DNA of 64,000 bases from Cohnella faecalis (GTDB lineage: Bacteria > Bacillota > Bacilli > Paenibacillales > Paenibacillaceae): the NCBI RefSeq assembly GCF_003570905.1, contig NZ_QXJM01000039.1, forward strand, positions 1,736,001 to 1,800,000, read 5' to 3'. A program made the translations under genes and the position numbers. Positions 18,067 through 29,247 of the stretch are shown piece by piece. Each line of letters opens with the position of its first letter. Position 1 is the first letter of the stretch. A model generated the notes under the pieces. The model was not told the DNA's origin, made no database searches, and was given only the letters and a program-made list of their open reading frames with translations.

Positions 18067-18278
18067 TCGTAGCAACCTCCATTTTCGGCAAGTGCCGTTC
18101 ATTTTGATTTCAACCCGTAAACGAAAGAAGGCACGAGAAAGATACGGGTCTCTTGCGGAAATTATTTTTTGGAACGGGGCGTATCCTTTTGAAGTTCCCG
18201 TTCGTTTGCTTAAGAACGATAGTATTTTGTCAGCAAGGATAAACAGCAGCAAAAAAACGCGGCGAGGGAGTGAACGGG

Positions 18279-19016
18279 ATGATCGACATCCATTCGGAGG
18301 AAGCTGCAATACGAGAGCTTGAAAACGAGGCTATGGAGCGATTGAAAGCTGTTGTTCAGCGCTATTGCTTGTCATTGTCGGGAACAGCTTGGGATGCGGA
18401 CGATTTGGCTCAGGAGGTGTGGCTGAAAGTGCTTGGGTCGGAGACGGGGCTTAGCCACGCGAATCCGGAGGCATTGCTGCTTCGAATCGCCAAAAACGCA
18501 TGGATCGACCGATCGCGAAGAGAATGGAGACGGGTGAAAATCCAAAATTCGGACGCCCCGGCAGCTGCGTTGTCTGATTCGGCCATTTTCGAGGTGGAGG
18601 CCGCTTTTCAGGCTTTGATCAAGCATTTGTCTTCCTTGCAGAGATCGGTGTTCCTGCTTCGCGACGTATTCGGCTTTTCCATAGCGGAGACGGCCTTACG
18701 GCTTCAATTGTCGGAAGGCGCGGTGAAAGCGGCGCATCATCGCGCGCGCGCTTCGCTTGGCTCCGTTCGCAAGGAGCTGAGCGGGAATGCGCTGCCGCTT
18801 CCGGAAGACGAGGGAATGAGAGCTATTCTGCGGGCATTGGCGACTGCTTATCGAGATGGCGACGTCGCCAAGGTTGTGCAATTAGCCCAGTTGGATACGC
18901 TCGAACCCGCCGTCGCAATGGTATTGTTCCAGAATGGTCTGCTTCGAAAAGCTTCGTCCCATCCGCAGCCTGCGCTTGGGAAGTCCGGCGCTCCGCTCAT
19001 GCGAATGGCGGCGTAG
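18279..19016 (+). CDS. Sigma-70 family (ECF-like) RNA polymerase sigma factor
   Basis: Region 2 is visible in [16 protein letters not shown] and [17 protein letters not shown]; region 4 in [20 protein letters not shown] and [19 protein letters not shown]. An extra 75-residue tail follows, with a short SnoaL-like look ([19 protein letters not shown]), as in sigma factors that carry their own regulatory domain. No anti-sigma gene is next to it. The ATG at 18279 has GGGAG eight bases upstream; a GTG at 18270 is less likely. Its stop codon touches the first unit of array B. Confidence 0.86.
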   Translation: MIDIHSEEAAIRELENEAMERLKAVVQRYCLSLSGTAWDADDLAQEVWLKVLGSETGLSHANPEALLLRIAKNAWIDRSRREWRRVKIQNSDAPAAALSDSAIFEVEAAFQALIKHLSSLQRSVFLLRDVFGFSIAETALRLQLSEGAVKAAHHRARASLGSVRKELSGNALPLPEDEGMRAILRALATAYRDGDVAKVVQLAQLDTLEPAVAMVLFQNGLLRKASSHPQPALGKSGAPLMRMAA

Positions 19017-19650
19017 TGGATGAGGTACCATACAATCTCCGCGAAGTAGCGGAACAGCGCCAACAGTGGGATGAGGTACCATACAATCTCCGCGAAGTAG
19101 CGGAACAGTGCCAACAGTGGAATGAGGTACCATACATTCGCCGGAAGTTGCGGAACGCCGCCGAACAGTGGGATGAGGTACCATACAATCGCCAGAAGTT
19201 GCGGAACAGCGCCGAACAGTGGGATGAGGTACCATACATTCGCCGGAAGTTGCGGAACGCCGCCGAACAGTGGGATGAGGTACCATACAATCGCCGCAAA
19301 GTATCGGAACAGCGCCGAACAGTGGGATGAGGTACCATACAATCGCCGGAAGTTGCGGAACAGCGCCGAACAGTGGGATGAGGTACCATACAATCGCCGG
19401 AAGTTGCGGAACAGCGCCCAACAGTGGGATGAGGTACCATACAATCTCCGCGAAGTAGCGGAACGGCGCCCAGCAGTGGGATGAGGTACCATACAATCTC
19501 CGCGAAGTAGCGGAACGGCGCCCAGCAGTGGGATGAGGTACCATACAATCGCCGGAAGTTGCGGAAAAGCGCCGAACAGTGGGATGAGGTACCATACATT
19601 CGCCGGAAGTTGCGGAACGCCGCCGAACAGTGGGATGAGGTACCATACAA
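19017..19650. repeat. 51-bp tandem repeat array B
   Basis: Thirteen copies of GAGGTACCATAC at 51-52 base spacing (19022 to 19637). Read on the minus strand, each unit begins GGTACCTCATCCCACTGTT, matching the core of arrays A and C, but the rest (CGGCGCTGTTCCGC and onward) is particular to this array. It starts immediately after the sigma factor stop codon and ends before the mnmA terminator, so it sits between converging genes and in the opposite orientation to A and C. Unit length is again near a multiple of three, so the long reading frames seen are not taken as genes. Confidence 0.92.
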
Positions 19651-19684
19651 ATGTTCGAAGGCGCCGGCTACACGACTAAACAAC

Positions 19685-19731
19685 AAAGAGGCAGCTATCC
19701 GGCCGTTTACACGGCGGGAGCTGCCTCTTTT
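19685..19731. terminator. Terminator of mnmA
   Basis: AAAGAGGCAGCT and AGCTGCCTCTTT, a 12-base perfect stem with flanking A and T residues, so it could act in both directions. Confidence 0.78.
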
Positions 19732-19745
19732 CCTCGCTAGCGACT

Positions 19746-20921
<1,176 letters not shown>

Positions 20922-21165
20922 TTATTGTAACATATAAGACCGTCATTCACACGCTGAGCGACACCGTAACGGAGGAAGAATGCCGAAATCCGAGAAAAAA
21001 CATCGTCTTGACATGAATATGTAACGTATTTTTTGCCCACAAAGAAGTTAGTTGTGTTAACATAGTGATAACATGGGGATACCCCTATTTCCGGATGGGA
21101 AGACTTCCGAGAATGTTAATAGAAGACTCATTCCGTGCTGTGGGCGAGAAAGGTTGTGCTTTTCT

Positions 21166-21585
21166 TTGAAAATATCGACTAAGGGCCGTTACGGCTTAAC
21201 AATCATGATGGAGCTTGCGGCCAAATTCGGCGAAGGTCCGATTTCGCTTAAGAGCATCGCAGAGAAAAACGGACTTTCCGAGCATTATTTGGAACAATTG
21301 ATCGCTCCGCTTCGCAACGCCGGACTGGTCAAGAGCGTGCGGGGAGCTTACGGCGGCTATATATTGTCGAAAGATCCGGAAACGATTTCCGCCGGAGACG
21401 TTATTCGTATATTGGAAGGGCCGATCAGCCCTGTCGATTTTACGGAGGAAGACGATCCGGCCAAGCGGGATTTGTGGCTCCGCATTCGCGACAGCATCGC
21501 GGAAGTGCTCGATTCGACAAACCTGGCCGACCTCATTTCCTACAAGGACGCCGGACAGCCTGACAGCTATATGTTCTACATTTGA
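21166..21585 (+). CDS. cymR: Rrf2-family regulator, CymR-like
   Basis: CymR represses cysteine uptake and synthesis genes in bacilli, acting with CysK. The protein starts MKISTKGRYGLTIMMELA and has a winged helix with SLKSIAEKNGLSEHYLEQLI and VRGAYGGYIL. It lacks the cysteine cluster of IscR-type sensors, which favours CymR. The start is a TTG at 21166, preceded by AGAAAGG; the frame is open further upstream but that extension has no family match. 139 residues. Followed after 16 bases by the desulfurase. Confidence 0.87.
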   Translation: MKISTKGRYGLTIMMELAAKFGEGPISLKSIAEKNGLSEHYLEQLIAPLRNAGLVKSVRGAYGGYILSKDPETISAGDVIRILEGPISPVDFTEEDDPAKRDLWLRIRDSIAEVLDSTNLADLISYKDAGQPDSYMFYI

Positions 21586-21601
21586 CGAGAAGGTGAGCGG
21601 C

Positions 21602-22759
21602 ATGACCTCGATTTACTTCGACCACGCGGCCACTTCGCCGATGCGGGCGGAGTCGCTCGAGGCTTATTTGAATACCGCGGGAGCGGGACCGAGCAATCCG
21701 TCCAGTCTCCATTCGTTCGGGCGCGCGGCCAGATCGCGCGTGACGGCTGCGCGCGACGCGATTGCTTCGTTGCTTAGCTGCTCGCCGTCCGAGCTTGTCT
21801 TTACGGGCGGAGGAACGGAGAGCGACAACGCCGCGCTCGTCGGCGCAGCCAACGCCCAATTGGCGCGGGGGCGCAACGGCATTGTGACGACGGCCGTGGA
21901 GCATCATGCGCTGCTCCATACTTGCCATAATCTGCAAGAGCAAGGCTTTAAGCTCACCGTGCTGCCCGTTGACGATACGGGGCGCGTATCCGTTGAGGAT
22001 GCCGCCGCCGCAATCGACGATAAGACGGCGGTCGTTAGCGTTATGGCCGGCAACAACGAGGTCGGTACACTCCAGCCGATCGCGGAGATCGGAGCTGTCG
22101 CTCGCGACAGAGGAGCGGTCATGCACGTCGACGCCGTGCAGGCTCTAGGCTATGTTCAGCTTGATCTTGCGAATTTGCCCGTTGATATGATGAGCTTATC
22201 CGCTCACAAGATCGGCGGCCCGCAGGGCGTAGGATTGCTCTATATACGCAAAGGCACGTCGTTTCGTCCTATGCTTCTCGGCGGCTCGCAAGAACGAAAC
22301 CGACGAGCGGGCACCGAGAACGTGGCTGGCATTGCTGCGTTCGCGGCAGCGGCGAAGCTGGCCGAGGCCGAACGGGAGCTTCGTTGCCGTCATGCGGAAG
22401 AGCTGCGGCAATCTCTGCTGACCGAGCTTGAGCAAGCGATCGGCGCGGAATCGTTCGTAGTGAACGGTCCCGCTGATTCCGCAAGCCGTCTTCCGCATGT
22501 CCTTAACATGAGCTTTCCTGGTATTCCATCCGAGAACATGCTTATGAATCTCGATTTGGCCGGAGTAGCCGCTTCAGGGGGCTCGGCATGCACGTCGGGT
22601 TCGCTAAAGCCGTCCCATGTTCTCAGCGCTATGAATTTATCGCGCGATTTGGTTGCATCCGCCGTTCGTTTCAGCTTCGGTTTGGGCAATACTACGGAAG
22701 AAACGAAGGAAACGGCAAAAATTATTGCAACCATTTCGGCGCGTATGCGTATTTACTAG
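21602..22759 (+). CDS. Cysteine desulfurase (NifS/IscS family)
   Basis: PLP enzyme that moves sulfur from cysteine to a carrier, here probably for MnmA (tRNA thiolation). FDHAATSP is at the N-terminus; the PLP lysine lies in SLSAHKIGGPQG (about residue 203) and the sulfur-accepting cysteine in GGSACTSGSLKPSHVL (about residue 329). The second gene of the cymR unit, in the same order as B. subtilis cymR-yrvO. The ATG at 21602 has AGAAGG upstream. Confidence 0.93.
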   Translation: MTSIYFDHAATSPMRAESLEAYLNTAGAGPSNPSSLHSFGRAARSRVTAARDAIASLLSCSPSELVFTGGGTESDNAALVGAANAQLARGRNGIVTTAVEHHALLHTCHNLQEQGFKLTVLPVDDTGRVSVEDAAAAIDDKTAVVSVMAGNNEVGTLQPIAEIGAVARDRGAVMHVDAVQALGYVQLDLANLPVDMMSLSAHKIGGPQGVGLLYIRKGTSFRPMLLGGSQERNRRAGTENVAGIAAFAAAAKLAEAERELRCRHAEELRQSLLTELEQAIGAESFVVNGPADSASRLPHVLNMSFPGIPSENMLMNLDLAGVAASGGSACTSGSLKPSHVLSAMNLSRDLVASAVRFSFGLGNTTEETKETAKIIATISARMRIY

Positions 22760-22779
22760 CAGGCGCCTAGTATTCGGGG

Positions 22780-23331
22780 GTGCCGGCAACGATTCAAGCC
22801 CAGCAATTAATCGGACTTCCGGTGCTGCAAATGAGCGGAAGGTCGTCCGGAAAAGTGAAGGACGTTTGGTTCGACGAGTTTTGGCGGCTATCGGGTGTCG
22901 TATTGGATACCCGGGTATGGCTCAGCAAAGCGGTGAAGGCCATCAAGTGGGACAACATCGTATCCTGCGGCGAAGACGCCTTGCTCATTCGGGATAGCGG
23001 CGCGGTCGAGACGATCGACAGAAATCAACTGCTGCGCACCTTTAACGGCGGAGTTGTCCGCTTGAAGGAAATGCCCGTCTATACGGTTGCCGGAATCGAG
23101 CTCGGCAAAGTCGCGGATGTTTATTTTAAAGATTCTGAGGGTACACCATTAGTAGGATACGAATTAACGGACGGTTTTCTTGCGGATGTATTTGAAGGAC
23201 GAAGGCGGCTCTATTTGCCCGACGGTCCCGAGAACGTCATCCTGGGCGAGGATGCCATCCTGGTACCCGCCTCATGCGAGCGGGTTTTGGAGAGAGACCA
23301 TACTCGGAAAGTGATAGGTGAAGACGGATGA
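22780..23331 (+). CDS. PRC-barrel domain protein
   Basis: Two PRC-barrel units in tandem: LIGLPVLQMSGRSSGKVKDVWFD (about residues 8-30) and MPVYTVAGIELGKVADVYF (about residues 98-116), with GEDALLI-like strands at the end of each. PRC barrels bind RNA-processing or photosynthetic partners; the role here is unknown. The start is a GTG at 22780, with a poor ribosome site. It is tightly linked to the next small gene by an ATGA overlap, and follows the desulfurase by 20 bases, so it is in the same operon. Confidence 0.78.
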   Translation: MPATIQAQQLIGLPVLQMSGRSSGKVKDVWFDEFWRLSGVVLDTRVWLSKAVKAIKWDNIVSCGEDALLIRDSGAVETIDRNQLLRTFNGGVVRLKEMPVYTVAGIELGKVADVYFKDSEGTPLVGYELTDGFLADVFEGRRRLYLPDGPENVILGEDAILVPASCERVLERDHTRKVIGEDG

Positions 23332-23534
23332 TGAGATGCCCGAATTGCAATTCCAAAGATATCGGAAAAATCGGATCCCACCAGTTCTATTGTTGGAGCT
23401 GTTTTATCGAGCTGACGGTAAACGGCGATAAAATGTCGGTATACCAAGTTGAAGAAGACGGTACGCTTAGCTCGCTGGACGATTTGTTTTTCGAGGAGCC
23501 GATGGTGCCTCAAGTTCATGCCGGCGGCATGTAA
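23328..23534 (+). CDS. Small zinc-ribbon protein, 68 residues
   Basis: CPNC near the N-terminus and CWSC about 18 residues later form a four-cysteine zinc ribbon; the rest is acidic. ATG overlaps the PRC-barrel stop (ATGA). I do not know its function; the operon suggests a role near tRNA thiolation or RNA, but that is only context. Confidence 0.72.
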   Translation: MMRCPNCNSKDIGKIGSHQFYCWSCFIELTVNGDKMSVYQVEEDGTLSSLDDLFFEEPMVPQVHAGGM

Positions 23535-23554
23535 CACTTAAGCTAACGCCATGC

Positions 23555-23594
23555 AGTCCCTGTGTCTCTCTGCAGAGAGCCGGGGACTTTTTTT
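23555..23594 (+). terminator. Terminator of the cymR operon
   Basis: AGTCCC and GGGACT arms with inner TCTCT/AGAGA pairing, followed by seven T residues. Confidence 0.8.
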
Positions 23595-23679
23595 GTTTGC
23601 CGTCTTTCGCGCCGATGGTTTAGGGCGGGGGACAAGTACATATACTGGAGAAGGAGCGCCGAAAAGCGGGGGTGGAGAG

Positions 23680-24750
23680 ATGAACCGGTTTACCCAAAAC
23701 CGCTTGTTTTCATTGATGGTGTACGTCATATTAGGTCTCCTGACCTTGTATCTCATTATGCTCGTCCGCCCTATGCTGCTGTCCGTTTACGATTTTCTCA
23801 AGGCGGTGCTGGCTCCTTTTCTCGTGGCAATGGTCATTTCGTATGTACTCAACCCGATCGTCAACCTATTGCATGACCGAAAAGTACCCCGAACGGCCGC
23901 CGTACTGCTCATCTATGCCGTGTTTATTACATGCTGCGTCGTCGTGCTTATGAACGTTATTCCGATGTTCATGGGACAGGTTGAGGAATTGAACGAGCAT
24001 ATGCCCAATTTGACGATGAAGGCGGAAAGCCTTGTCGACCACTTCAATAACAATCGGTTGCTGCCGTCCAGCGTAAGAGACGGGATTAACCGTTCCATCG
24101 CCGGTCTGGAGAAGCAGATCGAGGAGCGGATCGCCGATTTCCTCAACAATATCGGAGCCGTTATGAACGTGCTGTTCATCGCGATGATCGTTCCGTTTCT
24201 CGCTTTCTATATTATGAAGGACATGGACGTATTCGAGAGGGCTGCAATCCAATACGTGCCCCGAGCCCGTCGGAAACAAGCCGTACGGCTGTTGAAGGAT
24301 ATCGATTCGGCGCTGGGAAGCTACATTCGCGGTCAGTTCATCGTGTCGCTGTGCATCGGGGTTTTGGCGTATATAGGCTACCTCATTATCGGCATGCCTT
24401 ACCCGCTGCTGATGGCTATGTTCGTGTCGCTCTTCGATATTATTCCGTATTTGGGCCCGTTTTTCGGCGCTCTTCCGGCTCTGGTCATGGCAACGACGGT
24501 TTCTTGGAAAATGGTGCTGCTCGTCGCAATCGTCAATATTGTCTGCCAAAATCTCGAGAGCAACGTCATCAGTCCGCAGGTTGTCGGAAAATCGATGCAT
24601 ATGCATCCGCTTACGATTATTTTCGTCCTGCTAGTCGGCGGAGAGCTGGCGGGCATCATCGGAATGATTATGGCAGTCCCGTTCTATGCCGCCCTGAAGG
24701 TCGTCGTCCAGCACGTGTTCGCCTATTACATTCGCCGAAAAACCGTTTGA
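23680..24750 (+). CDS. AI-2E family transporter (YrrI-like)
   Basis: Seven to eight membrane helices: two at the N-terminus, a long helical loop (EELNEHMPNLTMKAESLVDHF), then a C-terminal bundle with DIIPYLGPFFGALPA and GGELAGIIGMIMAVPFYA, the family signature. Substrates proposed for the family range from autoinducer-2 to ions; which one is unknown here. It sits directly before alaS as yrrI does in B. subtilis. The ATG at 23680 has GGTGGAG upstream. The promoter of alaS overlaps its stop codon. Confidence 0.9.
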   Translation: MNRFTQNRLFSLMVYVILGLLTLYLIMLVRPMLLSVYDFLKAVLAPFLVAMVISYVLNPIVNLLHDRKVPRTAAVLLIYAVFITCCVVVLMNVIPMFMGQVEELNEHMPNLTMKAESLVDHFNNNRLLPSSVRDGINRSIAGLEKQIEERIADFLNNIGAVMNVLFIAMIVPFLAFYIMKDMDVFERAAIQYVPRARRKQAVRLLKDIDSALGSYIRGQFIVSLCIGVLAYIGYLIIGMPYPLLMAMFVSLFDIIPYLGPFFGALPALVMATTVSWKMVLLVAIVNIVCQNLESNVISPQVVGKSMHMHPLTIIFVLLVGGELAGIIGMIMAVPFYAALKVVVQHVFAYYIRRKTV

Positions 24751-24776
24751 CAGCGCTGAAATTCGTTGTCTATAAT
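24747..24776 (+). promoter_or_regulatory. Sigma-A promoter of the alaS T-box transcript
   Basis: TTGACA (24747-24752), 18 bases and TATAAT (24771-24776), both perfect. The -35 box overlaps the stop codon of the AI-2E permease gene. Confidence 0.85.
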
Positions 24777-24784
24777 CTATTTGT

Positions 24785-25078
24785 TGGACGATATGCAATG
24801 CGTTGACGAAACAAGAGTACCGCGTAGACCGCAAACCAGAGAGAAGATTTCGACGCTTTCGAAGATCGTCGGGGAGCCCGGCGATCGCGAACGGCGATTG
24901 GCTGAAAAAATCTTCGTTGCGAAGGACGCTGGGAAGCCGGTTTCAGAGTGCGGCCCGAAGAGCCGCCGGGAGGCCCGTTACAGCCGCATGAGGAGATCGC
25001 GATCGTGACGAACGATGGCGATAACCAGGGTGGTACCGCGAAGCAATTCGTCCCTGATTCAGGGGCGTTTTTTTATTT
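24785..25078 (+). promoter_or_regulatory. T-box riboswitch controlling alaS
   Basis: A leader of about 290 bases. The universal T-box core AGGGTGGTACCGCG is at 25027-25040; its ACC-containing bulge pairs with the tRNA 3' end. It is followed by a terminator hairpin CGTCCCT/AGGGGCG (25049-25067) and seven T residues. Upstream is Stem I with the AGAGAGAAGA motif (about 24838). An alanine specifier is expected; GCT at 24928-24930 or GCG at 24919-24921 are candidates but I cannot choose without folding. Uncharged tRNA-Ala should turn alaS on. Confidence 0.92.
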
Positions 25079-25109
25079 TTTTCGAACTTTAGAGGAGGCA
25101 TTCGCCGCA

Positions 25110-27752
25110 ATGACAAAGATGAAAGCAGCCGATATTCGCGCCAAATGGCTGGAGTTTTTCGCAAGCAAAGGCCACCAAATCGAGCCGAGCTCCTCGCTCG
25201 TCCCTCACAATGACCCGTCCCTGCTCTGGATCAATGCGGGGATGGCACCGCTGAAAGCTTATTTCGACGGTCGGGTGAAGCCGGAAAATCCGCGGATCGC
25301 CAACTCGCAAAAATGCATTCGCACGAACGATATCGAGAACGTGGGCAAAACGCGTCGTCACCATACGTTTTTCGAAATGCTCGGCAACTTTTCCATTGGA
25401 GACTACTTCAAGGAAGAAGCGATCGAGTGGGCTTGGGAGTTTTTGACCGGCCCGCAATGGATCGGCTTCGATCCCGACCGTCTGTCCGTGACGGTGTATC
25501 CGGACGACGAAGAGGCGTTCCGCTACTGGAACGAGAAAATCGGCTTGCCGGCCGAGCGCATCTATAAGCTAGAGGATAACTTCTGGGACATCGGCGAAGG
25601 CCCGTGCGGCCCGTGCACCGAAATTTTCTACGATCGCGGCGACAAGTACGGCGATCTTAGCGATCCCGAATGTACGCCGGGCGGCGAGAACGAGCGTTTT
25701 CTGGAAGTATGGAACCTCGTATTTTCCCAATTCAATCACAACAAGGACGGCAGCTATACGCCGCTCCCTAATAAGAACATCGATACCGGAGCGGGTCTTG
25801 AGCGCTTCGCTTCCATCGTGCAGGACGTCGACTCCAACTTCGATACGGATCTGTTCATGCCGATCATCGAGCGCGCGAGCGCGATTGCCGGAGTGAAGTA
25901 CAAGGAACGCGAAGACTATGACGTGGCTCTCAAGGTTGTGGCGGACCACATCCGCACCGTTGCGTTCTCCGCAGGCGACGGCGTGCTTCCTTCGAACGAA
26001 GGACGCGGCTACGTTATTCGCCGATTGCTTCGCCGCGCCGTCCGCTACGGGAAAGTGCTGGGCATCGACCGTCCGTTCCTGTGGGAATTGACGTCGACCG
26101 TAGGGGAAGTAATGGGAAGCTACTACCCGGAAGTCGTGGAAAAACGCGAATTCATCGAGAAGGTGATCCGCACCGAGGAAGAGCAGTTCCATAAGACGCT
26201 CGGAGAAGGTCTGTCCATATTGGCGGAGCTGTGCGACAAAGCGAAGGCTGCGGGATCAACTGAAATTTCCGGTCCGGACGCGTTTAAGCTTTACGATACG
26301 TTCGGCTTCCCGTTCGACTTGACGGAGGATTACGCAGCGGAGCAAGGGATGACCGTCGATCGCGCAGGTTTCGACGCGTCGATGGAGGAGCAGCGGGAGC
26401 GCGCTCGTACGGCTCGCAAAGACGTCGGCAGCATGAAGGTGCAAGGCGGCGTCTTGTCGGAGTACACAGACAAGAGTGAGTTCGTGGGGTACGACGCGCT
26501 TGCGGCAGAGGCGAAGGTGCTTGCGATCGTCGTCGGCGATTCGTTCGCGGACAGCGCCGGAGCTGACGAGACGGTGCTTGTCGTATTGGATCGCACGCCG
26601 TTCTATGCCGAAAGCGGAGGCCAAGTGAGCGACCGCGGCACGCTGCAAGGCGCAGCCGTTCTGGCGACGGTCGACGGCCTTAGCAAAGCTCCCCATGGCC
26701 AGCATTTGCACCAGGTGACGGTAACGGGCGGTACTCTTCAAGTAGGAGATACCGTAACCGCAACGGTTAATCCGGCTGAGCGCGCGGACATCGTGCGCAA
26801 CCATACGGCAACCCACTTGCTGCACAAGGCGCTCAAGGAAGTGCTCGGCGAGCACGTCAACCAGGCCGGCTCGCTCGTCGATCCGGATAAGCTTCGCTTC
26901 GACTTCTCGCATTTCGGCGCCGTAACGGCCGAGGAGCTTGCCGATGTGGAACGCCGGGTCAACGAACAAATTTGGCTCGGCACCGAGCTTGATATTTCCT
27001 TCAAGCCGATTGCGGAAGCGAAGGCGCTCGGCGCAATGGCTTTGTTCGGCGAAAAATACGGCGATATCGTTCGCGTCGTAAAAGTGGGCGACTACTCTCT
27101 TGAGCTGTGCGGCGGCTGCCACGTTCGCAATACGGAGCAAATCGGTCTGTTCAAGCTCGTCAGCGAGGGCGGCATCGGCTCAGGCGTGCGCCGGATCGAA
27201 GCATTGACGGGCCGTCACGCTTACGCTTACTTGGATGAGCAGTTTGCGACGTTGAAGGAAGCGGCGGCTTTGTTGAAATGCGGAGCGGCCGACGTTCCAA
27301 AGCGGGTTGAGGCGGCGCAAGGCGACATCCGCCAGCTGCAGCGCGACGTCGAGTCGTTGCAAGGCAAGCTGAGCCGTCTCGAAGCGGCCGATCTTGCCGG
27401 CAGCGCGAAGACGGTAGGCGGCGTAACGTTGCTGGCCGCTCAAGTGAACGCGACGGGAATGGACGCTTTGCGCGGCGTCGCGGACGAATTGAAGGCGAAG
27501 CTCGGCTCGGCGGTGCTGGCGCTCGGAGCTATTGACGGCGACAAAGTCAATCTGATCGTCGCTGTAACTTCCGACTTGACAAGCAAAGGACTTCACGCGG
27601 GCAAAATGGTCAAGGAGCTGGCTGCGATATGCGGCGGCGGAGGCGGCGGCAAGCCGGAGCTCGCGCAAGCGGGCGGCAAGGAACCGTCCAAGCTGGCCGA
27701 GGCGTTGGCTGCCGCGGAACAGCTCGTTCTCGCTCAGACGGCGTCCAAGTAA
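25110..27752 (+). CDS. alaS: Alanine-tRNA ligase
   Basis: Charges tRNA-Ala with alanine and edits misacylated Ser/Gly. The class II core begins at residue 1 ([40 protein letters not shown]). The editing site is HTATHLLH (near residue 565) with CGGCH (near residue 667), and the C-Ala tail is Gly-rich ([16 protein letters not shown]). 880 residues, standard length, undamaged. AGGAGG is 11 bases before the ATG. Regulated by the T-box directly upstream. Confidence 0.97.
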   Translation: MTKMKAADIRAKWLEFFASKGHQIEPSSSLVPHNDPSLLWINAGMAPLKAYFDGRVKPENPRIANSQKCIRTNDIENVGKTRRHHTFFEMLGNFSIGDYFKEEAIEWAWEFLTGPQWIGFDPDRLSVTVYPDDEEAFRYWNEKIGLPAERIYKLEDNFWDIGEGPCGPCTEIFYDRGDKYGDLSDPECTPGGENERFLEVWNLVFSQFNHNKDGSYTPLPNKNIDTGAGLERFASIVQDVDSNFDTDLFMPIIERASAIAGVKYKEREDYDVALKVVADHIRTVAFSAGDGVLPSNEGRGYVIRRLLRRAVRYGKVLGIDRPFLWELTSTVGEVMGSYYPEVVEKREFIEKVIRTEEEQFHKTLGEGLSILAELCDKAKAAGSTEISGPDAFKLYDTFGFPFDLTEDYAAEQGMTVDRAGFDASMEEQRERARTARKDVGSMKVQGGVLSEYTDKSEFVGYDALAAEAKVLAIVVGDSFADSAGADETVLVVLDRTPFYAESGGQVSDRGTLQGAAVLATVDGLSKAPHGQHLHQVTVTGGTLQVGDTVTATVNPAERADIVRNHTATHLLHKALKEVLGEHVNQAGSLVDPDKLRFDFSHFGAVTAEELADVERRVNEQIWLGTELDISFKPIAEAKALGAMALFGEKYGDIVRVVKVGDYSLELCGGCHVRNTEQIGLFKLVSEGGIGSGVRRIEALTGRHAYAYLDEQFATLKEAAALLKCGAADVPKRVEAAQGDIRQLQRDVESLQGKLSRLEAADLAGSAKTVGGVTLLAAQVNATGMDALRGVADELKAKLGSAVLALGAIDGDKVNLIVAVTSDLTSKGLHAGKMVKELAAICGGGGGGKPELAQAGGKEPSKLAEALAAAEQLVLAQTASK

Positions 27753-27892
27753 TTCAATTCGGCCGAATTTGACGAAACTTCCGGCCAATCGACAAAACTT
27801 CCGGTTAGGCATCAATTTCCTGTCCGGTATGGAATGTGTTATGATGAGTGCATGAAAGAGAGCTGCTCTTTTCGAAAGAGAGGTGCCGGAGT

Positions 27893-28168
27893 ATGAGTTC
27901 GTCGGACAAAAATCAACTCGATAAGACAGTCATGTTTGACGTCGTTGCGGATCCGCACGAGATGTCTTCCAGGGAAATCCTGCTTACTGTCTACGACGCT
28001 CTAGTGGAAAAGGAATATCACCCCATCAATCAGATCGTCGGCTATTTGCTGTCCGGTGACCCGGCCTACATTCCGCGTCATAATAATGCGCGCAGCTTGA
28101 TCCGGAAGAAGGAGCGCGACGAGCTGATCGAAGAGCTGGTTCGCTTCTATCTCGGTCAGCACCGGTAA
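27893..28168 (+). CDS. IreB-family regulatory phosphoprotein (UPF0297)
   Basis: A 91-residue protein with the family's [29 protein letters not shown] and [16 protein letters not shown] segments. IreB in enterococci is a substrate of the Ser/Thr kinase IreK and affects cephalosporin tolerance. The conserved alaS-ireB-ruvX order is seen. The ATG at 27893 was chosen over a GTG 15 codons upstream because it matches the family start. Confidence 0.93.
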   Translation: MSSSDKNQLDKTVMFDVVADPHEMSSREILLTVYDALVEKEYHPINQIVGYLLSGDPAYIPRHNNARSLIRKKERDELIEELVRFYLGQHR

Positions 28169-28171
28169 TTC

Positions 28172-28585
28172 ATGCGAATTCTGGGGCTTGATTACGGCGA
28201 TCGGCGCATAGGGGTTGCGCTGAGCGACGCATTCGGATGGACCGCTCAAGGCATGGAGACGATTGAGCGCAAGCAAGAAGGCGACGACATCCGCCGGATC
28301 GGCCAACTGGTGAAGGAGAACGATGTCGAAGCGATCGTTGTCGGTCTTCCCAAGAATATGAACGGCACGATCGGGCCGCGTGGCGAAATTTGCATCGAAT
28401 TCGCGGAGACGCTGAAGCGGACACTATCGTTGCCCGTTCATATGTGGGACGAGCGGCTGACGACGGTCGCCGCGACGAGAACGTTGCTCGAAGCCGACGT
28501 GAGCCGGCGCAAACGGAAGGCTGTCGTGGACAAAATGGCGGCCGCTTTATTGCTGCAAAATTATCTCGATTCAAGAGGAAAGTGA
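28172..28585 (+). CDS. RuvX/YqgF Holliday junction resolvase-like nuclease
   Basis: RNase H-fold protein of 137 residues, [19 protein letters not shown] at the start (first acidic residue), [11 protein letters not shown] and [21 protein letters not shown]. The family takes part in pre-16S rRNA 5' end processing and was proposed as a Holliday junction resolvase. Three bases after ireB, so co-transcribed. Confidence 0.93.
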   Translation: MRILGLDYGDRRIGVALSDAFGWTAQGMETIERKQEGDDIRRIGQLVKENDVEAIVVGLPKNMNGTIGPRGEICIEFAETLKRTLSLPVHMWDERLTTVAATRTLLEADVSRRKRKAVVDKMAAALLLQNYLDSRGK

Positions 28586-28596
28586 GCTGACCCAAG

Positions 28597-28902
28597 ATGG
28601 CGGACGAACAAAATCTGCACGAAGATGAGGCAGAGATTATTTATATTCCGGATGACGAAGGCAACGAAGAAGCTTTTGAAGTCATTATGCGCTTCGAGCT
28701 GGACGACGGTACTGACCGCAAATATTTGATGGTCGTTCCCGAGGAGGACACGGAAGAGGAGCAGGAAGTGTTCGCTTTCCGCTACGAGGAAGAGAACGAG
28801 GAAATCCAGCTGTTTCCGATCGAGTCCGAAGAAGAATGGGAAATCGTCGAAGAAACGTTCAATACGCTGATGGGGGAATTCGGCGGGGAGAAGGCGGAGT
28901 GA
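28597..28902 (+). CDS. DUF1292 (UPF0473, YrzB-like) acidic protein
   Basis: 101 residues, very acidic, with EIIYIPDDEGNEEAFEVI and EEEWEIVEETFNTL, typical of DUF1292. No known function. Follows ruvX by 11 bases and overlaps the next gene by four bases. Confidence 0.88.
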   Translation: MADEQNLHEDEAEIIYIPDDEGNEEAFEVIMRFELDDGTDRKYLMVVPEEDTEEEQEVFAFRYEEENEEIQLFPIESEEEWEIVEETFNTLMGEFGGEKAE

Positions 28903-29180
28903 GCTCCTTAAAGCAGCAGTACGGCGACAGCGTCGAATTGACTGCGAACGGGGGAAAGCCGCAAGCTTACCGGATATTGGCCGAAATCGCCGCCGGAGAT
29001 CGCGAATACGCGATACTCCAGTCGGAAGCGATGGCGAAGGATGGCGATATCGAGGTATTCCGAATCGTTCGCGGCGCGGACGGCGAGGCCGACCTCGAAA
29101 CCGTCGAAGACGATGAAGAATGGGAACGGGCTGCCGAAGCCTACGACGATTTGCAGTTCGGCAGCGACGAACAGCCCTGA
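28899..29180 (+). CDS. Second DUF1292-like protein
   Basis: 93 residues from a GTG at 28899 that overlaps the previous stop codon (GTGA). Read YRILAEIAAGDREYAILQSEA and ETVEDDEEWERAAEAYDDL: the same DUF1292 pattern as its neighbour but divergent. Probably an old tandem duplication. Coupled translation is likely. A terminator-like hairpin follows. Confidence 0.75.
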   Translation: MSSLKQQYGDSVELTANGGKPQAYRILAEIAAGDREYAILQSEAMAKDGDIEVFRIVRGADGEADLETVEDDEEWERAAEAYDDLQFGSDEQP

Positions 29181-29192
29181 GCATGAAGAACG

Positions 29193-29215
29193 AAGAGCGG
29201 GCGACCGCTCTTTTT
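29193..29215 (+). terminator. Intrinsic terminator after the DUF1292 pair
   Basis: AAGAGCGG and CCGCTCTT with a four-base loop GCGA and five T residues. Very compact; it may be partial, as mltG follows 30 bases on. Confidence 0.72.
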
Positions 29216-29247
29216 CGCCGAGAACGGGCTCGCCGGAGGGAAGAGAT

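Noticed and set aside
24948..25109. N-terminal extension of AlaS
   Set aside because: That stretch is the T-box RNA and its terminator, not coding.
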